The position numbers were made by a program, and so were the translations under genes. Below the pieces are notes generated by a model. That model made no database searches. It saw only the letters and a program-made list of their open reading frames with translations, and was not told the origin of the DNA. This document shows, piece after piece, positions 8,587 to 18,419 of a stretch of DNA of 48,719 nt. The DNA lies in the NCBI GenBank assembly GCA_015065805.1, contig SVPN01000012.1:1-48719 (forward strand), written 5' to 3'. The stretch comes from Oscillospiraceae bacterium. Lineage in GTDB: Bacteria; Bacillota; Clostridia; Oscillospirales; Acutalibacteraceae. Position 1 is the stretch's first letter. Each line of letters starts with the position of its first letter.

Positions 8587-11500
8587 CGTCATCCCCCTCT
8601 TCCTGAGTCTCTGTGGGTTCTTCCTCGGCAGTGTCCTCCGCTGCCGTCGATTGTTCGTCTTCCTTGGCGGCGACCTCCTCAGCGACCTCTTCCACAGGGG
8701 TGCTTTCCGTAGGCTCCTCTGCGGTCTCATCGGAAGGGATCTCCACCTTCACACCCTTTTCCTTGCGGCGGCGCACCGCCACAACAATGCACAGCAGTGC
8801 ACTGACGATTGCCGCCACAATGCACACGGTCGAGCCGACGGCCGAACCCTCTTCCTCATCGGTGGGGGTCTCCTGCGGAGCTTCCGCCTCGGGAGCTTCC
8901 GCCTCGGGAGCTTGCTGGTTGTTGGGATCCAGCGCCGCAATGCGCTGTTCAGCGGACACAAGGTCTGCATAGTTCACAACCAGGCTCATCTGCTCATAGG
9001 TGGCGATCTTGCCGTATGCCTCACGTGCCGCCTCCACAAGCGCCTTGTTCTCGTACACCACGCGCTCGGGGATCGCACGGATCGCCATAATGGCTTTCAG
9101 CGTCGTCGCATCGGGTGCCGCAGGGCCGTCGATGGTCAGACCGAAATACTGCTGAGCAACAAAGGAATCGTAGCCGACACCGTTGACGGGACGCACCAGC
9201 ATCGGTTTGTTCTCCACGTAGCCGACATAGTCGATGAAGTTGGCGCCGTAGAACACGTTCGAGTACATCTCACCTGTCACGTTCCACATAAAGTACGGGA
9301 TAAGACCCATACCGTCGATCTGCACCTCATTATCGTTATAATCCGTGTAGGTACCGTAATCGCCTGCACCGGGAATGTGCTGGTAGGAGCCGTAATACGC
9401 GGGATCGAATTCCTCTTCGAAATTCGGTACGCGCTGGCTGTTGAACACCACCATTTCCAGCTTGTCACAGCCGTAGAACGCTTTGTGACCGATCGCCGCC
9501 ACCGTGAAGGGCAGCTTCACGCGCTTGACATCGCTTCCCGCAAATGCCAGCGCGCTGATGCGCACCGTGTAATCCTCCACGGTCACCTCTTCGGTGGCAC
9601 TGCCTGCAAAGGTGATCAGCTCAATGCCGCTTTCCTTTTCGCAGTACAGCGAGCCGCCCGACACAAACACCGTATCACTGATCTCATAGGTGTCCGTCAC
9701 GATTTCGGTTTCCTTGCCGTCCACCTTTTTGGTCTCGGTGGCGGTGAAGGGAGCCACTTTACACATTGCAAACGGGTTATCCCCGATCACTTCCGCATCC
9801 TCGCCAAGCACAACGGTGAAGGGCGTGAGCGTTTCTTTCATAAAGGCATTCTTACCGATGGTCTTCGCGCCTGTCAGATCCGCCGACGTGAGTGCCGTGT
9901 ACGCAAACGCGTAATCACCGACGGTTTCGACCTTTGCCAGGTTTTCAACCTTGCTCAGCTGGCCGCAATAGGAGAACGCGGCCTCGCCGACGGTGCTTTC
10001 CTCTTCGGGAAGTGTGACACTCGTCAGAAGAAGGTTGTACACAAACGCGTACTCGCCGATGGTTTCCGCCTTGGGCATCGCGACCGTTTCCAGTCCGCTC
10101 TCCATAAAGGCATACTCGCCGATCGTCTCGACGGCATCCAGATTGACCGTCTTGAGCGATTCACAGCCCGCAAAGGCGTACTGCGGGATCTCCTCGATCT
10201 TGTCGCTCAGCTTGACAGACACCATATCGCGGCAATACGCAAAGGCGTATTCGCCGATGCTTTCCGCAGACGACACATCAAGGCTCGTGACCTGCGGACC
10301 GTAATAGGAATAATAATATTTACCCTCGGGGCTGACCGCGGCAACCGTCATACTTTCGTCCAGGCACGCATAATACACGTCGCCCGACAACGCATAGTCG
10401 CCGATGATCTTCGCCTTGGAGAGGTCGATCTCTTTCAGAGCAGGCGTGTTGTAGAATGCCTGCTTGCCGAGCTCGGCATTTGCGCCAAGCGTCACCTTTT
10501 CCAGCATCGCCGCGTTGGTGAACGCGTTTTCGCCGATCACGGCATCGTCACCGATCGTCAGCGAGGTCAGCGGCGAGGTGAAGCGATAGCGGAACAGCTT
10601 TTTGCCGTCCTGACTGAACTGCTCGACCTTGAACGCGTTGTCCTTGTTCATACTGAAGGCGTGAGCACCGATCTCCACATCGTTTCCGATGACGACCGTC
10701 GTCAGTGCCGTACATTCACTGAAGGTGCCCTCCGCGATCTCCATCTTATCGGGGATGGTGACCGAAGTGAGCTTGGTGAACGAGAAGGCGTATTTGCCGA
10801 TCTCCGTGTCCGCGTCAAACGACGGCATTGCCGTGATGGAAGTCTCGAAGAACGCATATTCGCCGATTTCCTTGAGCTTGGCAAAGCTCACGGTTGTCAG
10901 ATTCTTATTGGAGGCAAGACCGTATTCGCCGATCGTATCTACCTCGGGGAAGACGACCTCGGTGATCTTCTGGTTGTGCGACAGCGCACCCTTGCCGATT
11001 TCCTTGATCGTCGCGTTACCGACCGCGGCGGCATTCATCACGCCCTTTGTCAGCGGCGACACGGCAACCAGCGTCTTGCTGTTCTTCGTCAGAATGTAAT
11101 CCGACGTGCCGTTTTTATAAGTGGCGTTGCCGTCGGCAACCACAAATTCTTTAATCGCGGTGTCACGGAACGCGAACACACCGATGTCCTCAACATCCGC
11201 GCCGACCGTGACCTTGGTCATCGCTTCGCATTCGTAGAACATACCCTCGGGAAGCACCGCGGAATTGACGGTGAATTCCTTGAGCGATTCACAATCGGTG
11301 AAGGCGTACGCGCCGTATTTGACCTTCTTGGCGCCGACAGTCACGTCGCTGAGCTTCTTACAGCCCGCAAATGCATACTGACCGACCGACAACAGCGTCT
11401 CGCCCAGCGTGATGCCCTCAAATTTCTGGTTGCCCGCAAAGGCATAGTCGGAGATCACGCAGATGGCGGGCAGCTCCAGCTTGCCGCGCAGGTCACAGTT

Positions 11501-14500
11501 TTCAAACGCATTCTGGCTGATGATCTGCAGGTTGTTCTCCCCGCTGAAGGTCACCTTCTGCAAGGCGGTACAGCCATAGAATGCACCGTATTCGATCGCC
11601 TGCAGCGTCGAGGGGAGCACGATCTCCTCGAGTGCCGTCAGGTTCGCAAAGGCGTAGGAATTGATCTTTTCGATGCCCTCGGGAAGCACGACCTTCGTGA
11701 TCGTGTTATCACCGATGAACCACTGCTTAGAGGTTTCGGCATCGTCAAACGCGAGCTCTTCGGGCGTTTTGAGGATGTACTCAAAGTTCGAGAACGCAAA
11801 CGAGCCGATCTCCTTGAGCGACAGGTCAGCGGGCACATCCACAAGACCGCCGAGACCGTAATAGTGCGTCAGCATTGCACCCGTCTGTACATAGGGCTCC
11901 TTGACCTCCACGTTGACGGTCTCGGAATAATAGGTGCTCTTATCGTCCATCATCACCTTGACGGTTACGGATGCAAAACCCTCCGCCACAGCGGTGACAT
12001 AGCCGTTGTCGTCGATGGTCACGATGCTTTCGTTGCTGCTTTCAAATGCCGGCTTCGTATCCTTGGGGAAATACGCATCCAGCGAGTAGCGGAGCAACAC
12101 CTTTTCGGACGGGAACATCTCTAACTTGTAGTTGCCTTCAAAGAAGTTGACACTGCCGGTATCGCCGATGTCCTTGTCCTCGTTTTCCATAATGTAATAG
12201 GCCTTGAGCGTCTCGTAGCCGTCCAGCAGGAACACATCCGCGACCGGCTTATCCAGGCGATCGTAGCCCTCGTCCTCTTCCCCGACAACCGTCACGTTGA
12301 AGGTGACGCTCTTGTTGGTGTTGGGATCCTGAGCTTTGATGATGGCCGTACCCTTTTTGACCGCCACCAACTTGTTGTTGACCACGCGGACAACGCTGGG
12401 CTTGGAGGAGGAGAAATCCAGAAGCTCTGTCCACTCGGTCGCGGGCTCCACAATGGGATCGAGCGTATACACCTCGTTCACGCTGAGCGTCAGTCCGTCC
12501 TCTAAGCCTTCAAAGCGGATGTCCGTGAAATTATCGGGCAATTCAATTTCATACGTGGCGTAGTTCAGCGCATAGTCGTAGACATTCAGAATGAAGGTAT
12601 TCTTCTTTTCGGCATAATTCTTGATGTCGTAGATGTAATCGGTCAGCTCGTACTTCACGCGGGTGGTGCTGTTGCGCTCGGAGTACACGGGGGTCATATA
12701 CTGCTCAAACGTCTGCATTTCGGGAGCAGGGTTGCCGTCTTCGTCCTGACCCATCGTGACATAGCCGATCTGCGAGCACATCGCATAGTGGTTGTCGTAG
12801 ATGAGCGCATCCGCATAAAGACGGTTCTTCTTCGCGGTTTTATCGTATTCAAAATAAAACTGCACATCCGTGACGGTCGGTGCCTCGAAATCGGCAACCA
12901 GCGGGAACTCGAACACGTTGTTCTTGTTGGTTTCCAGTCCGCCCTCACCGTAATCAAGATAGCCGACAAGGCGCACGGTGTATTCGCTGTTGTTTTCTAA
13001 GTTGTATTCGGTGGTATCGAATTCGATCTCCACGTTGGCGGGATAGATCATCGCGCCGCCGTCACTGTAGGACTTGCGGACATCGGTGTCCACCGTCTCG
13101 AACACCACCTCACCCGTCACGTTGTCGGTGATGGTGATCTCGATCTTCGTGGCGTTGCGGAGCATACCCGTCCAGACAAAGCGGAGCGAGTGCACCGTGC
13201 CGACCTGATTGGACAGCGCCACGTAATTCTCGTTGGCGGCAATGACCATATCCTTGGGATCCTGCAGGAAGTAGTAGGAGCCCAGATAGCTGACATAGTC
13301 GTCGCTGACGCCGCCCACAGGACGGGTCGCGTAGGCATCCGCCATCGTTTTATCTTCAAAATCAATACCGTCGTCGAGCTCATCGGCGTTGGTATCGTAA
13401 TAGGTCAGGTCCATCATCGGTGCCTGCGTCCAGTCACCGTAGAACGCGAGATACGGCACGTTCATATCGATCTTGGTGCCGCCCTTTGCCTTCAGCGTCA
13501 GGTAGCCCTCGACATACATACCGTTTTCAAAGGAGCTGTCAAGATACGCCTTATCTTCATCGCTGAGGGTGAGCTTCACCTTCACGGTCGCGGTCTCGCC
13601 CGCCTTCACACCGATCTTCTTGCCGCTCTTACTGCCGCCTTCAACGGAGAGGATCTCCACCTTAGCACCGTCGAGCACATAGGATTCCTCGGTGATGGTG
13701 GTTTTACCCGCGCCGGTCTTGGTTTCGCTGACACCCTCGGTCAGGACATAGGAACCAAGCTCATAGGTCACCTTTTTCTTGCCGAAGTTGGTGATGCCGA
13801 AGGTCATCTCGTAGACGCCCGTTTTTTCGCGGTCATCGCCGAGCTCTAACTTCACCTTGTCCATCGCGTTGCCTTCGCTGTCGTAGGTGGTGATGTACGC
13901 GGGCGTATCGAGCGATGCCTGCAGATTGGCAAGACCCGCACCCTGCTTGCGCACCGAATACGGCAGGCCGTTTTTGCCGATAGCGATGTCCGCCGTGGAC
14001 ATCACAAGCGAATTGACCATCGCGTTGACCTTGACGCTGTCATTGGCGATATCGGCAAAGTTCTCCTTCACATACTGACGCAAAAGGAGCACCACACCCG
14101 ACATATTCGGGCACGCCATCGAGGTGCCCGACAGACGGTCATAGCCGCCGCCCGTCACCGACGACAGAATGCTGCCGCCGTGCGCGGTGATCTCCGGCTT
14201 GATGCTCAGGTTCGGTGCAGGACCCCAGGAGGAGAAGTCCGAAATGAACGGGCCCGAGGTCTGCTTGCGGCTGAATTTTAAGGTGCCGTTGCCGTTGGCG
14301 GCCAGCATCTCACCGTCGTTCTGCGAGATGGAGCAAACCGCCAGCGTGGCGTCGCCGACATTCATCTTGATGTCACCCGACACGTTGTTGTAGATGATGA
14401 TGCCTGCGGCACCCTGCTCCTGCGCGATGATCGCCTTTTCCTCAAAGGTGTTCTGACCGCGGCGCACAAGCACGATCTTGCCTTCGACATCCATACCCGT

Positions 14501-15955
14501 GTAGTCCGCCGAGCGTCCGACACCGGGGATCACGACATAATCGATCTTCACAGACTCCTTATCGCCCAAAAGGGTGTTGCAGAATTCGTTTTCCTCTGCC
14601 GCGGAGTTGGTGGATTCGATGAAGTAGATGATTTTCTTGTCAAAGAGAATGTACGGGGTTTCCACGCCGCTGATGGACGCCACGGACATCACGCCTTCGT
14701 AGGTGGAGGGCGAGCCGACCGTGCCCGTATCGGGGTTGGAGGTCAGACCGAGGTTACCGTTCGCCTCCGAGCCGTAGGCGGAGCTGAAGCTGTTGGATGC
14801 CGCCACGACCATGCTGATGCCTGCCGCGCGGATTTTATCGTAAACGCCGTCCACCGCTTCTTCGTCGGATTCACGGCTGAAGCCGCACGCCGTACCGATG
14901 GACATATTGATAACATCGACGCCCAGCACCACGCAGTCTTCCAGGGCGGCAAGGATCCACGCCGTGCGCGCGGTATCCATCACGTCCGAGAAGATCTTCA
15001 TCGACACCAACTGTGCGTTGGGTGCCACGCCGCGGATGGTATCGTCGTTGCCGACGATGACGCCCGACACGTGCGTGCCGTGATTGTTGTGGGTCGAATA
15101 GACATCGGGATCGCTGTCGGCATAGTCAAAGCCGAAGGGAACCTTTTCGTTGATGTAGACATCCGAAGCGGTCAGACCGGGGAGCTGTTCGCTCGCCGCC
15201 GTCTTGCCGATGACCGACGCGACCTTATCGTAAGTCAGACCGAGGGTCTCAGAGGTGAAGTTGTCGGGCGAGAACGCCGTGTGATTGGAGTCAAGACCCG
15301 TATCCAGCACCGCGACAACCGTGCCCGAACCGTCGTAGCCCGATTCGGAGCTGTTGAAGATACCCGTATCAAACACGTTGACGGTATTCTCCACAAGCTC
15401 GGTTTCTGCGGGCGCGTATTCCTCGCCGACGATGGCGGTCATACCGTCCGACAGCGACTCACACACAGCCTTATAGTCGCTTGCCTTGATGACAAGCTCA
15501 AAGCCGCTGAGCACCGCCGCGTAATCCTCGCCCGTTTGGTAGGCGATCTTCCTGTCGTCAAGTGCGGCAAGCACCTTGGCTTTGTCCGACGCGATCGCGG
15601 CACGCAGAGATGCCGCCGCATCGCTTTGCGTCGCATACTGCGAGAAGCTCATCGTCTTGTTGGTGTGGTTGTAGACCGTCATCAGGTCCGCCTCACCGGT
15701 TTTGATGATGACCGAAATCTCGTCGTCCGCTTTCACAGCTTCGGGAAGCGTGAACATCACGTCCGAATTCAGATATTGGTGGTAGTTCGACGCCCAGTCC
15801 TCTGCTTTCTGAACATGGGGCGCACGCGTAGCGTCGGTTGCCGATGCCGCCTGCACGGACGGGACGGCCGTTGCCGCCGCACCAAGCAACAGCGCCGGTG
15901 CCATTGCCGCCGCCAAAACACGCTTGCACGTATGAAGAATCGATACTTTTTTCAC
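8573..15955 (-). CDS. Giant membrane-anchored S8 (subtilisin-like) protease with PA domain, Ig-like domains and BspA-type LRRs
   Basis: The product is 2,460 residues from a GTG at 15955, chosen because AAAGGAGAGG sits just upstream and a signal peptide (cut near VQA-AS) follows at once. Order: N-terminal pro-region; S8 catalytic domain with Asp218 (AVLDTG), His292 (NHGTHVSG), oxyanion Asn388 (VAASNS) and Ser612 (SGTSMACP); a PA insertion at about 490-560; Fn3-like region about 690-840 as in C5a-peptidase-type enzymes; two BIG2-like Ig domains (about 1150-1225 and 1275-1353); about 770 residues of LRR_5 (BspA-like) repeats with recurrent IGEYAFA units; a Pro/Glu linker; one membrane helix (about 2372-2393) and a 67-residue acidic cytoplasmic tail. 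No LPxTG motif, so it is held by the helix. All catalytic residues are present. Likely role: surface protein digestion feeding the downstream peptide importer. Confidence 0.92.
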   Translation of the reverse strand: MKKVSILHTCKRVLAAAMAPALLLGAAATAVPSVQAASATDATRAPHVQKAEDWASNYHQYLNSDVMFTLPEAVKADDEISVIIKTGEADLMTVYNHTNKTMSFSQYATQSDAAASLRAAIASDKAKVLAALDDRKIAYQTGEDYAAVLSGFELVIKASDYKAVCESLSDGMTAIVGEEYAPAETELVENTVNVFDTGIFNSSESGYDGSGTVVAVLDTGLDSNHTAFSPDNFTSETLGLTYDKVASVIGKTAASEQLPGLTASDVYINEKVPFGFDYADSDPDVYSTHNNHGTHVSGVIVGNDDTIRGVAPNAQLVSMKIFSDVMDTARTAWILAALEDCVVLGVDVINMSIGTACGFSRESDEEAVDGVYDKIRAAGISMVVAASNSFSSAYGSEANGNLGLTSNPDTGTVGSPSTYEGVMSVASISGVETPYILFDKKIIYFIESTNSAAEENEFCNTLLGDKESVKIDYVVIPGVGRSADYTGMDVEGKIVLVRRGQNTFEEKAIIAQEQGAAGIIIYNNVSGDIKMNVGDATLAVCSISQNDGEMLAANGNGTLKFSRKQTSGPFISDFSSWGPAPNLSIKPEITAHGGSILSSVTGGGYDRLSGTSMACPNMSGVVLLLRQYVKENFADIANDSVKVNAMVNSLVMSTADIAIGKNGLPYSVRKQGAGLANLQASLDTPAYITTYDSEGNAMDKVKLELGDDREKTGVYEMTFGITNFGKKKVTYELGSYVLTEGVSETKTGAGKTTITEESYVLDGAKVEILSVEGGSKSGKKIGVKAGETATVKVKLTLSDEDKAYLDSSFENGMYVEGYLTLKAKGGTKIDMNVPYLAFYGDWTQAPMMDLTYYDTNADELDDGIDFEDKTMADAYATRPVGGVSDDYVSYLGSYYFLQDPKDMVIAANENYVALSNQVGTVHSLRFVWTGMLRNATKIEITITDNVTGEVVFETVDTDVRKSYSDGGAMIYPANVEIEFDTTEYNLENNSEYTVRLVGYLDYGEGGLETNKNNVFEFPLVADFEAPTVTDVQFYFEYDKTAKKNRLYADALIYDNHYAMCSQIGYVTMGQDEDGNPAPEMQTFEQYMTPVYSERNSTTRVKYELTDYIYDIKNYAEKKNTFILNVYDYALNYATYEIELPDNFTDIRFEGLEDGLTLSVNEVYTLDPIVEPATEWTELLDFSSSKPSVVRVVNNKLVAVKKGTAIIKAQDPNTNKSVTFNVTVVGEEDEGYDRLDKPVADVFLLDGYETLKAYYIMENEDKDIGDTGSVNFFEGNYKLEMFPSEKVLLRYSLDAYFPKDTKPAFESSNESIVTIDDNGYVTAVAEGFASVTVKVMMDDKSTYYSETVNVEVKEPYVQTGAMLTHYYGLGGLVDVPADLSLKEIGSFAFSNFEYILKTPEELAFDDAETSKQWFIGDNTITKVVLPEGIEKINSYAFANLTALEEIVLPSTLQAIEYGAFYGCTALQKVTFSGENNLQIISQNAFENCDLRGKLELPAICVISDYAFAGNQKFEGITLGETLLSVGQYAFAGCKKLSDVTVGAKKVKYGAYAFTDCESLKEFTVNSAVLPEGMFYECEAMTKVTVGADVEDIGVFAFRDTAIKEFVVADGNATYKNGTSDYILTKNSKTLVAVSPLTKGVMNAAAVGNATIKEIGKGALSHNQKITEVVFPEVDTIGEYGLASNKNLTTVSFAKLKEIGEYAFFETSITAMPSFDADTEIGKYAFSFTKLTSVTIPDKMEIAEGTFSECTALTTVVIGNDVEIGAHAFSMNKDNAFKVEQFSQDGKKLFRYRFTSPLTSLTIGDDAVIGENAFTNAAMLEKVTLGANAELGKQAFYNTPALKEIDLSKAKIIGDYALSGDVYYACLDESMTVAAVSPEGKYYYSYYGPQVTSLDVSSAESIGEYAFAYCRDMVSVKLSDKIEEIPQYAFAGCESLKTVNLDAVETIGEYAFMESGLETVAMPKAETIGEYAFVYNLLLTSVTLPEEESTVGEAAFSYCGQLSKVENLAKVETVGDYAFAYTALTSADLTGAKTIGKNAFMKETLTPFTVVLGEDAEVIGDNPFAMCKVAPFTATETKKVDGKETEIVTDTYEISDTVFVSGGSLYCEKESGIELITFAGSATEEVTVEDYTVRISALAFAGSDVKRVKLPFTVAAIGHKAFYGCDKLEMVVFNSQRVPNFEEEFDPAYYGSYQHIPGAGDYGTYTDYNDNEVQIDGMGLIPYFMWNVTGEMYSNVFYGANFIDYVGYVENKPMLVRPVNGVGYDSFVAQQYFGLTIDGPAAPDATTLKAIMAIRAIPERVVYENKALVEAAREAYGKIATYEQMSLVVNYADLVSAEQRIAALDPNNQQAPEAEAPEAEAPQETPTDEEEGSAVGSTVCIVAAIVSALLCIVVAVRRRKEKGVKVEIPSDETAEEPTESTPVEEVAEEVAAKEDEQSTAAEDTAEEEPTETQEEGDDDEAL

Positions 15956-16008
15956 GGATGCCTCTCCTTTGCTACGTATAAATGGGTACACGTATACATA
16001 TTCAATCT

Positions 16009-16037
16009 ATTCTATCGTATTTTGACGGAAATTGCAA
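16009..16037 (-). promoter_or_regulatory. SigA-type promoter of the protease-Opp operon
   Basis: On the minus strand there is TTGCAA (16032-16037), a 17-nt spacer and TAGAAT (16009-16014), 53 nt upstream of the GTG start. I see no other promoter of comparable quality inside the following operon. Confidence 0.7.
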
Positions 16038-16085
16038 GGTTTTCCCACATCTTTTTTATACTTAATTATATACTCCGTGAGAATA

Positions 16086-16114
16086 TTTACAATTTCAGCG
16101 GAATGTGCTATACT
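16086..16114 (+). promoter_or_regulatory. SigA-type promoter of the CxxC protein-polyferredoxin operon
   Basis: TTTACA (16086-16091), a 17-nt spacer and an extended TGC-TATACT (-10 at 16109-16114), 32 nt upstream of the ATG. It is divergent from the protease promoter about 50 nt away. Confidence 0.75.
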
Positions 16115-16146
16115 GAAATATATATACCAAAAACGGAGTGTGAACT

Positions 16147-16908
16147 ATGTCAAAATCCATCCGCATCCGTACTGAGCGCATTTTTGAATGGGTGCTCAGT
16201 GCTTCGGTTATTCTCGCAGGGCTGTGCCTGATGGGCGGTTGCGCGTATATCTATTTCGGTCATCACGCCTACACAAGTGACCTTGTAGCATCCACCTTCC
16301 GCACAGTGGCGATCCCCGTATGGATCGCTGTCGGGCTGATTGCCGTCGGACTTGTGTGGGAGCTGATATCTCCCGCTGATACCGAGCATCACAAAGCCCC
16401 CAAAGCCTATGCCGTCATCCTTTCGCGACTGCACAGCATCCGCGAAAAGAACGAGGCGGCGGTATCGACCGTGCTTGCCGAACAAAAGCGTCGCAAGGCT
16501 CTTTCTCTCACGCGGCTTATTCTTGTTGCCGTCGGTCTGCTGATTTTCTTCGGTTATGCCGTACAGCCCGCAAACTACACCGACGATATCAACACCTCCG
16601 TCATCCGCGCGATGTGGGTGGCGATCCCCTGCTTTGCCGTGCCGTTTGCGTTCGCGATTTTCGCCGCATACGGGATCGACAAGAGCTATCAGCGCGAGAT
16701 CGCGTTTTTGAAAACGCTTCCCGCCTGCAAAGCAGAAGAACAAGCGAACGCGACCGACAGACCGCGTCGGATCCCCGCGTGGTTACCGGGTGTGATTCTG
16801 CTCGGGATTGCCGTGGCGGCACTGATCGTCGGCGCTGTATCGGGCGGCGCCGTCCCCGTGCTGGCGAAAGCCGTTAAAATCTGCACGGAATGCATCGGAT
16901 TGGGGTGA
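16147..16908 (+). CDS. Multi-pass membrane protein with CD1871A-type CxxC tail
   Basis: The product is 253 residues. Hydrophobic segments are at about 15-38, 50-72, 120-140, 152-172 and 213-238. The last residues read AKAVKICTECIGLG, closely matching the short 'CD1871A family CXXC motif' proteins of Clostridia, which normally are stand-alone peptides of about 45 residues encoded beside polyferredoxin and thioredoxin genes. Here the motif is the end of a much longer membrane protein, so it looks like a fusion. CGGAG precedes the ATG. The gene is 6 nt from the downstream polyferredoxin-thioredoxin gene, and the two surely form an operon. The CxxC is probably a redox-active or cluster-binding pair at the membrane face; this is inferred. 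Confidence 0.72.
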   Translation: MSKSIRIRTERIFEWVLSASVILAGLCLMGGCAYIYFGHHAYTSDLVASTFRTVAIPVWIAVGLIAVGLVWELISPADTEHHKAPKAYAVILSRLHSIREKNEAAVSTVLAEQKRRKALSLTRLILVAVGLLIFFGYAVQPANYTDDINTSVIRAMWVAIPCFAVPFAFAIFAAYGIDKSYQREIAFLKTLPACKAEEQANATDRPRRIPAWLPGVILLGIAVAALIVGAVSGGAVPVLAKAVKICTECIGLG

Positions 16909-16914
16909 TCGGCA

Positions 16915-18357
16915 ATGAAAAAACAGTTAAAAAAATGGTGGCCGAGCAAGCGCAAGCTGATGCAGCTGTATTTTGCGTTGCTGTTCAACGCCAACCTCAA
17001 AGGCTTTCAAACGGGCAATATCTACGAGGGCAACACCAAATCGGTGTGCATCCCCGGACTGAACTGCTACTCCTGCCCCGGTGCGGTGGGCGCGTGTCCG
17101 CTCGGCTCTCTGCAGGGCGCGTACTCCGGCGGTCACAGCGCGTGGTTTTATGTCGGCGGTATTCTGCTGCTGTATTGCGTGATGTTCGGTCGCCTGATCT
17201 GCGGCTGGCTGTGCCCGTTCGGATTGGTGCAGGAGCTGCTGTACAAGATCAAAACACCCAAGGTGCGCAAAAGCCCCGTCACACGCGCGCTGTCGTTCCT
17301 GAAATATGCCGTGCTGGCTTTTTTCGTGGTGATCGTACCGATCCTGTATGCCATCCGTGATGTACCGCTTCCTGCTTTTTGTAAATACATCTGCCCTGCG
17401 GGCACGCTGGAAGGCGGCATCGGCTTGCTCTCCAACGCGGTCAACGACAGCTATTTTGCGATGCTCGGCCCGCTGTTTACGTGGAAATTCCTGCTGATGG
17501 TCAGCATTCTTGTCGGTTGCGTGTTCGTGTTCCGTCTGTTCTGTCGGTTTGTGTGCCCGCTCGGCGCACTGTACGGACTGTTCAACCGCATCTCCCTGTT
17601 CGGCGTGACGGTGGATGAACCGAAATGCACCCACTGCAACCTCTGTGTCGGACACTGCAAAATGGATATCCGCAAGGTCGGCGATGCCGAATGCATCGGC
17701 TGCGGCGAATGCGTGGATGTATGCCCCACCAACGCCATTCATTTCAAGCACGTAAAGCCGAAGACCTCCTCGGGTGACACATTGCCCGAGACCGTCAAAG
17801 GGCACAAAACCGCCCGTCTGATCACCCGCAGTATCGCCGTCGTGCTGATGCTTGCCGTGCTTGGCGGTGCCGTCACCTACTATTGGACGGCTGACACGCA
17901 ACCGCCCGTCGAACAAGGAAATGAGATCGGCGACCGTTGCTACAGTGCACAGCTGAACATCCTTCACGGTGACGGGATCACCGAAGAATCGGTCGATCCG
18001 AGCGCTGAAGGTCGCATCACGATCATCAATTTCTGGGGTACGTGGTGCACGCCCTGTGTCAACGAGCTCCCCTATTTCGATCAGATCGCCACCGACTATG
18101 CCGACAGCGTATCGGTCATTGCCGTACATACACAGATGATCGTAGACACCGCGCCCGACTACATCGGCAAGTACTATCCCGACAGCCGCATCACGTTTGC
18201 AAGCGATCTGGAAAACGAAGGCTATTACGCGGCGCTCGGCGGCAGAGGCACCTACCCGTACACGGTGGTGCTGGACGAAAACGGTGTGATACAGAACATT
18301 TTCGTGGAAGCCCTGCATTACGAAGATCTGCAACAAGCCGTGGAGGCCCTGATGTGA
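16915..18357 (+). CDS. NapH/YccM-like 4Fe-4S membrane protein fused to a TlpA-like thioredoxin domain
   Basis: The product is 480 residues in two halves. Residues 1-280 form a membrane polyferredoxin of the 4Fe-4S binding family (Pfam 12801 type), with CYSCPGAVGACP (51-62), CGWLCP (96-101), CKYICP (156-161), CRFVCP (210-215), and two classical ferredoxin motifs with Cys238/241/244/248 and Cys260/263/266/270. A membrane helix follows at about 302-324. Residues 335-480 are a TlpA/ResA-like thioredoxin fold with active site WCTPC (Cys378, Cys381) and the cis-Pro region TYPYTVVLDE. The arrangement suggests electrons from cytoplasmic ferredoxin pass through the clusters to an outside thioredoxin, reducing exported partners, analogous in outcome to CcdA/DsbD. 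Candidate partners are encoded immediately downstream on the other strand. A terminator follows. Confidence 0.9.
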   Translation: MKKQLKKWWPSKRKLMQLYFALLFNANLKGFQTGNIYEGNTKSVCIPGLNCYSCPGAVGACPLGSLQGAYSGGHSAWFYVGGILLLYCVMFGRLICGWLCPFGLVQELLYKIKTPKVRKSPVTRALSFLKYAVLAFFVVIVPILYAIRDVPLPAFCKYICPAGTLEGGIGLLSNAVNDSYFAMLGPLFTWKFLLMVSILVGCVFVFRLFCRFVCPLGALYGLFNRISLFGVTVDEPKCTHCNLCVGHCKMDIRKVGDAECIGCGECVDVCPTNAIHFKHVKPKTSSGDTLPETVKGHKTARLITRSIAVVLMLAVLGGAVTYYWTADTQPPVEQGNEIGDRCYSAQLNILHGDGITEESVDPSAEGRITIINFWGTWCTPCVNELPYFDQIATDYADSVSVIAVHTQMIVDTAPDYIGKYYPDSRITFASDLENEGYYAALGGRGTYPYTVVLDENGVIQNIFVEALHYEDLQQAVEALM

Positions 18358-18394
18358 AAAAAAGCCTTGGGACAACAGTCCCAAGGCTTTTTTA
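18357..18394. terminator. Bidirectional terminator after the polyferredoxin-thioredoxin gene
   Basis: A 13-bp perfect stem (AAAGCCTTGGGAC / GTCCCAAGGCTTT, loop AACA) is flanked by A-runs on the left and T-runs on the right, so it can act in both directions. Confidence 0.92.
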
Positions 18395-18419
18395 TGAAGA
18401 TTGCGGAGCGACGTGTTTT

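Noticed and set aside
8486-12124. A 1,212-codon open frame on the plus strand opposite the S8 protease gene
   Set aside because: It is the antisense shadow of a GC-rich repetitive gene. Its translation is rich in Arg/His/Val/Leu with no domain, and the minus-strand gene has a full catalytic triad, signal peptide and ribosome site.
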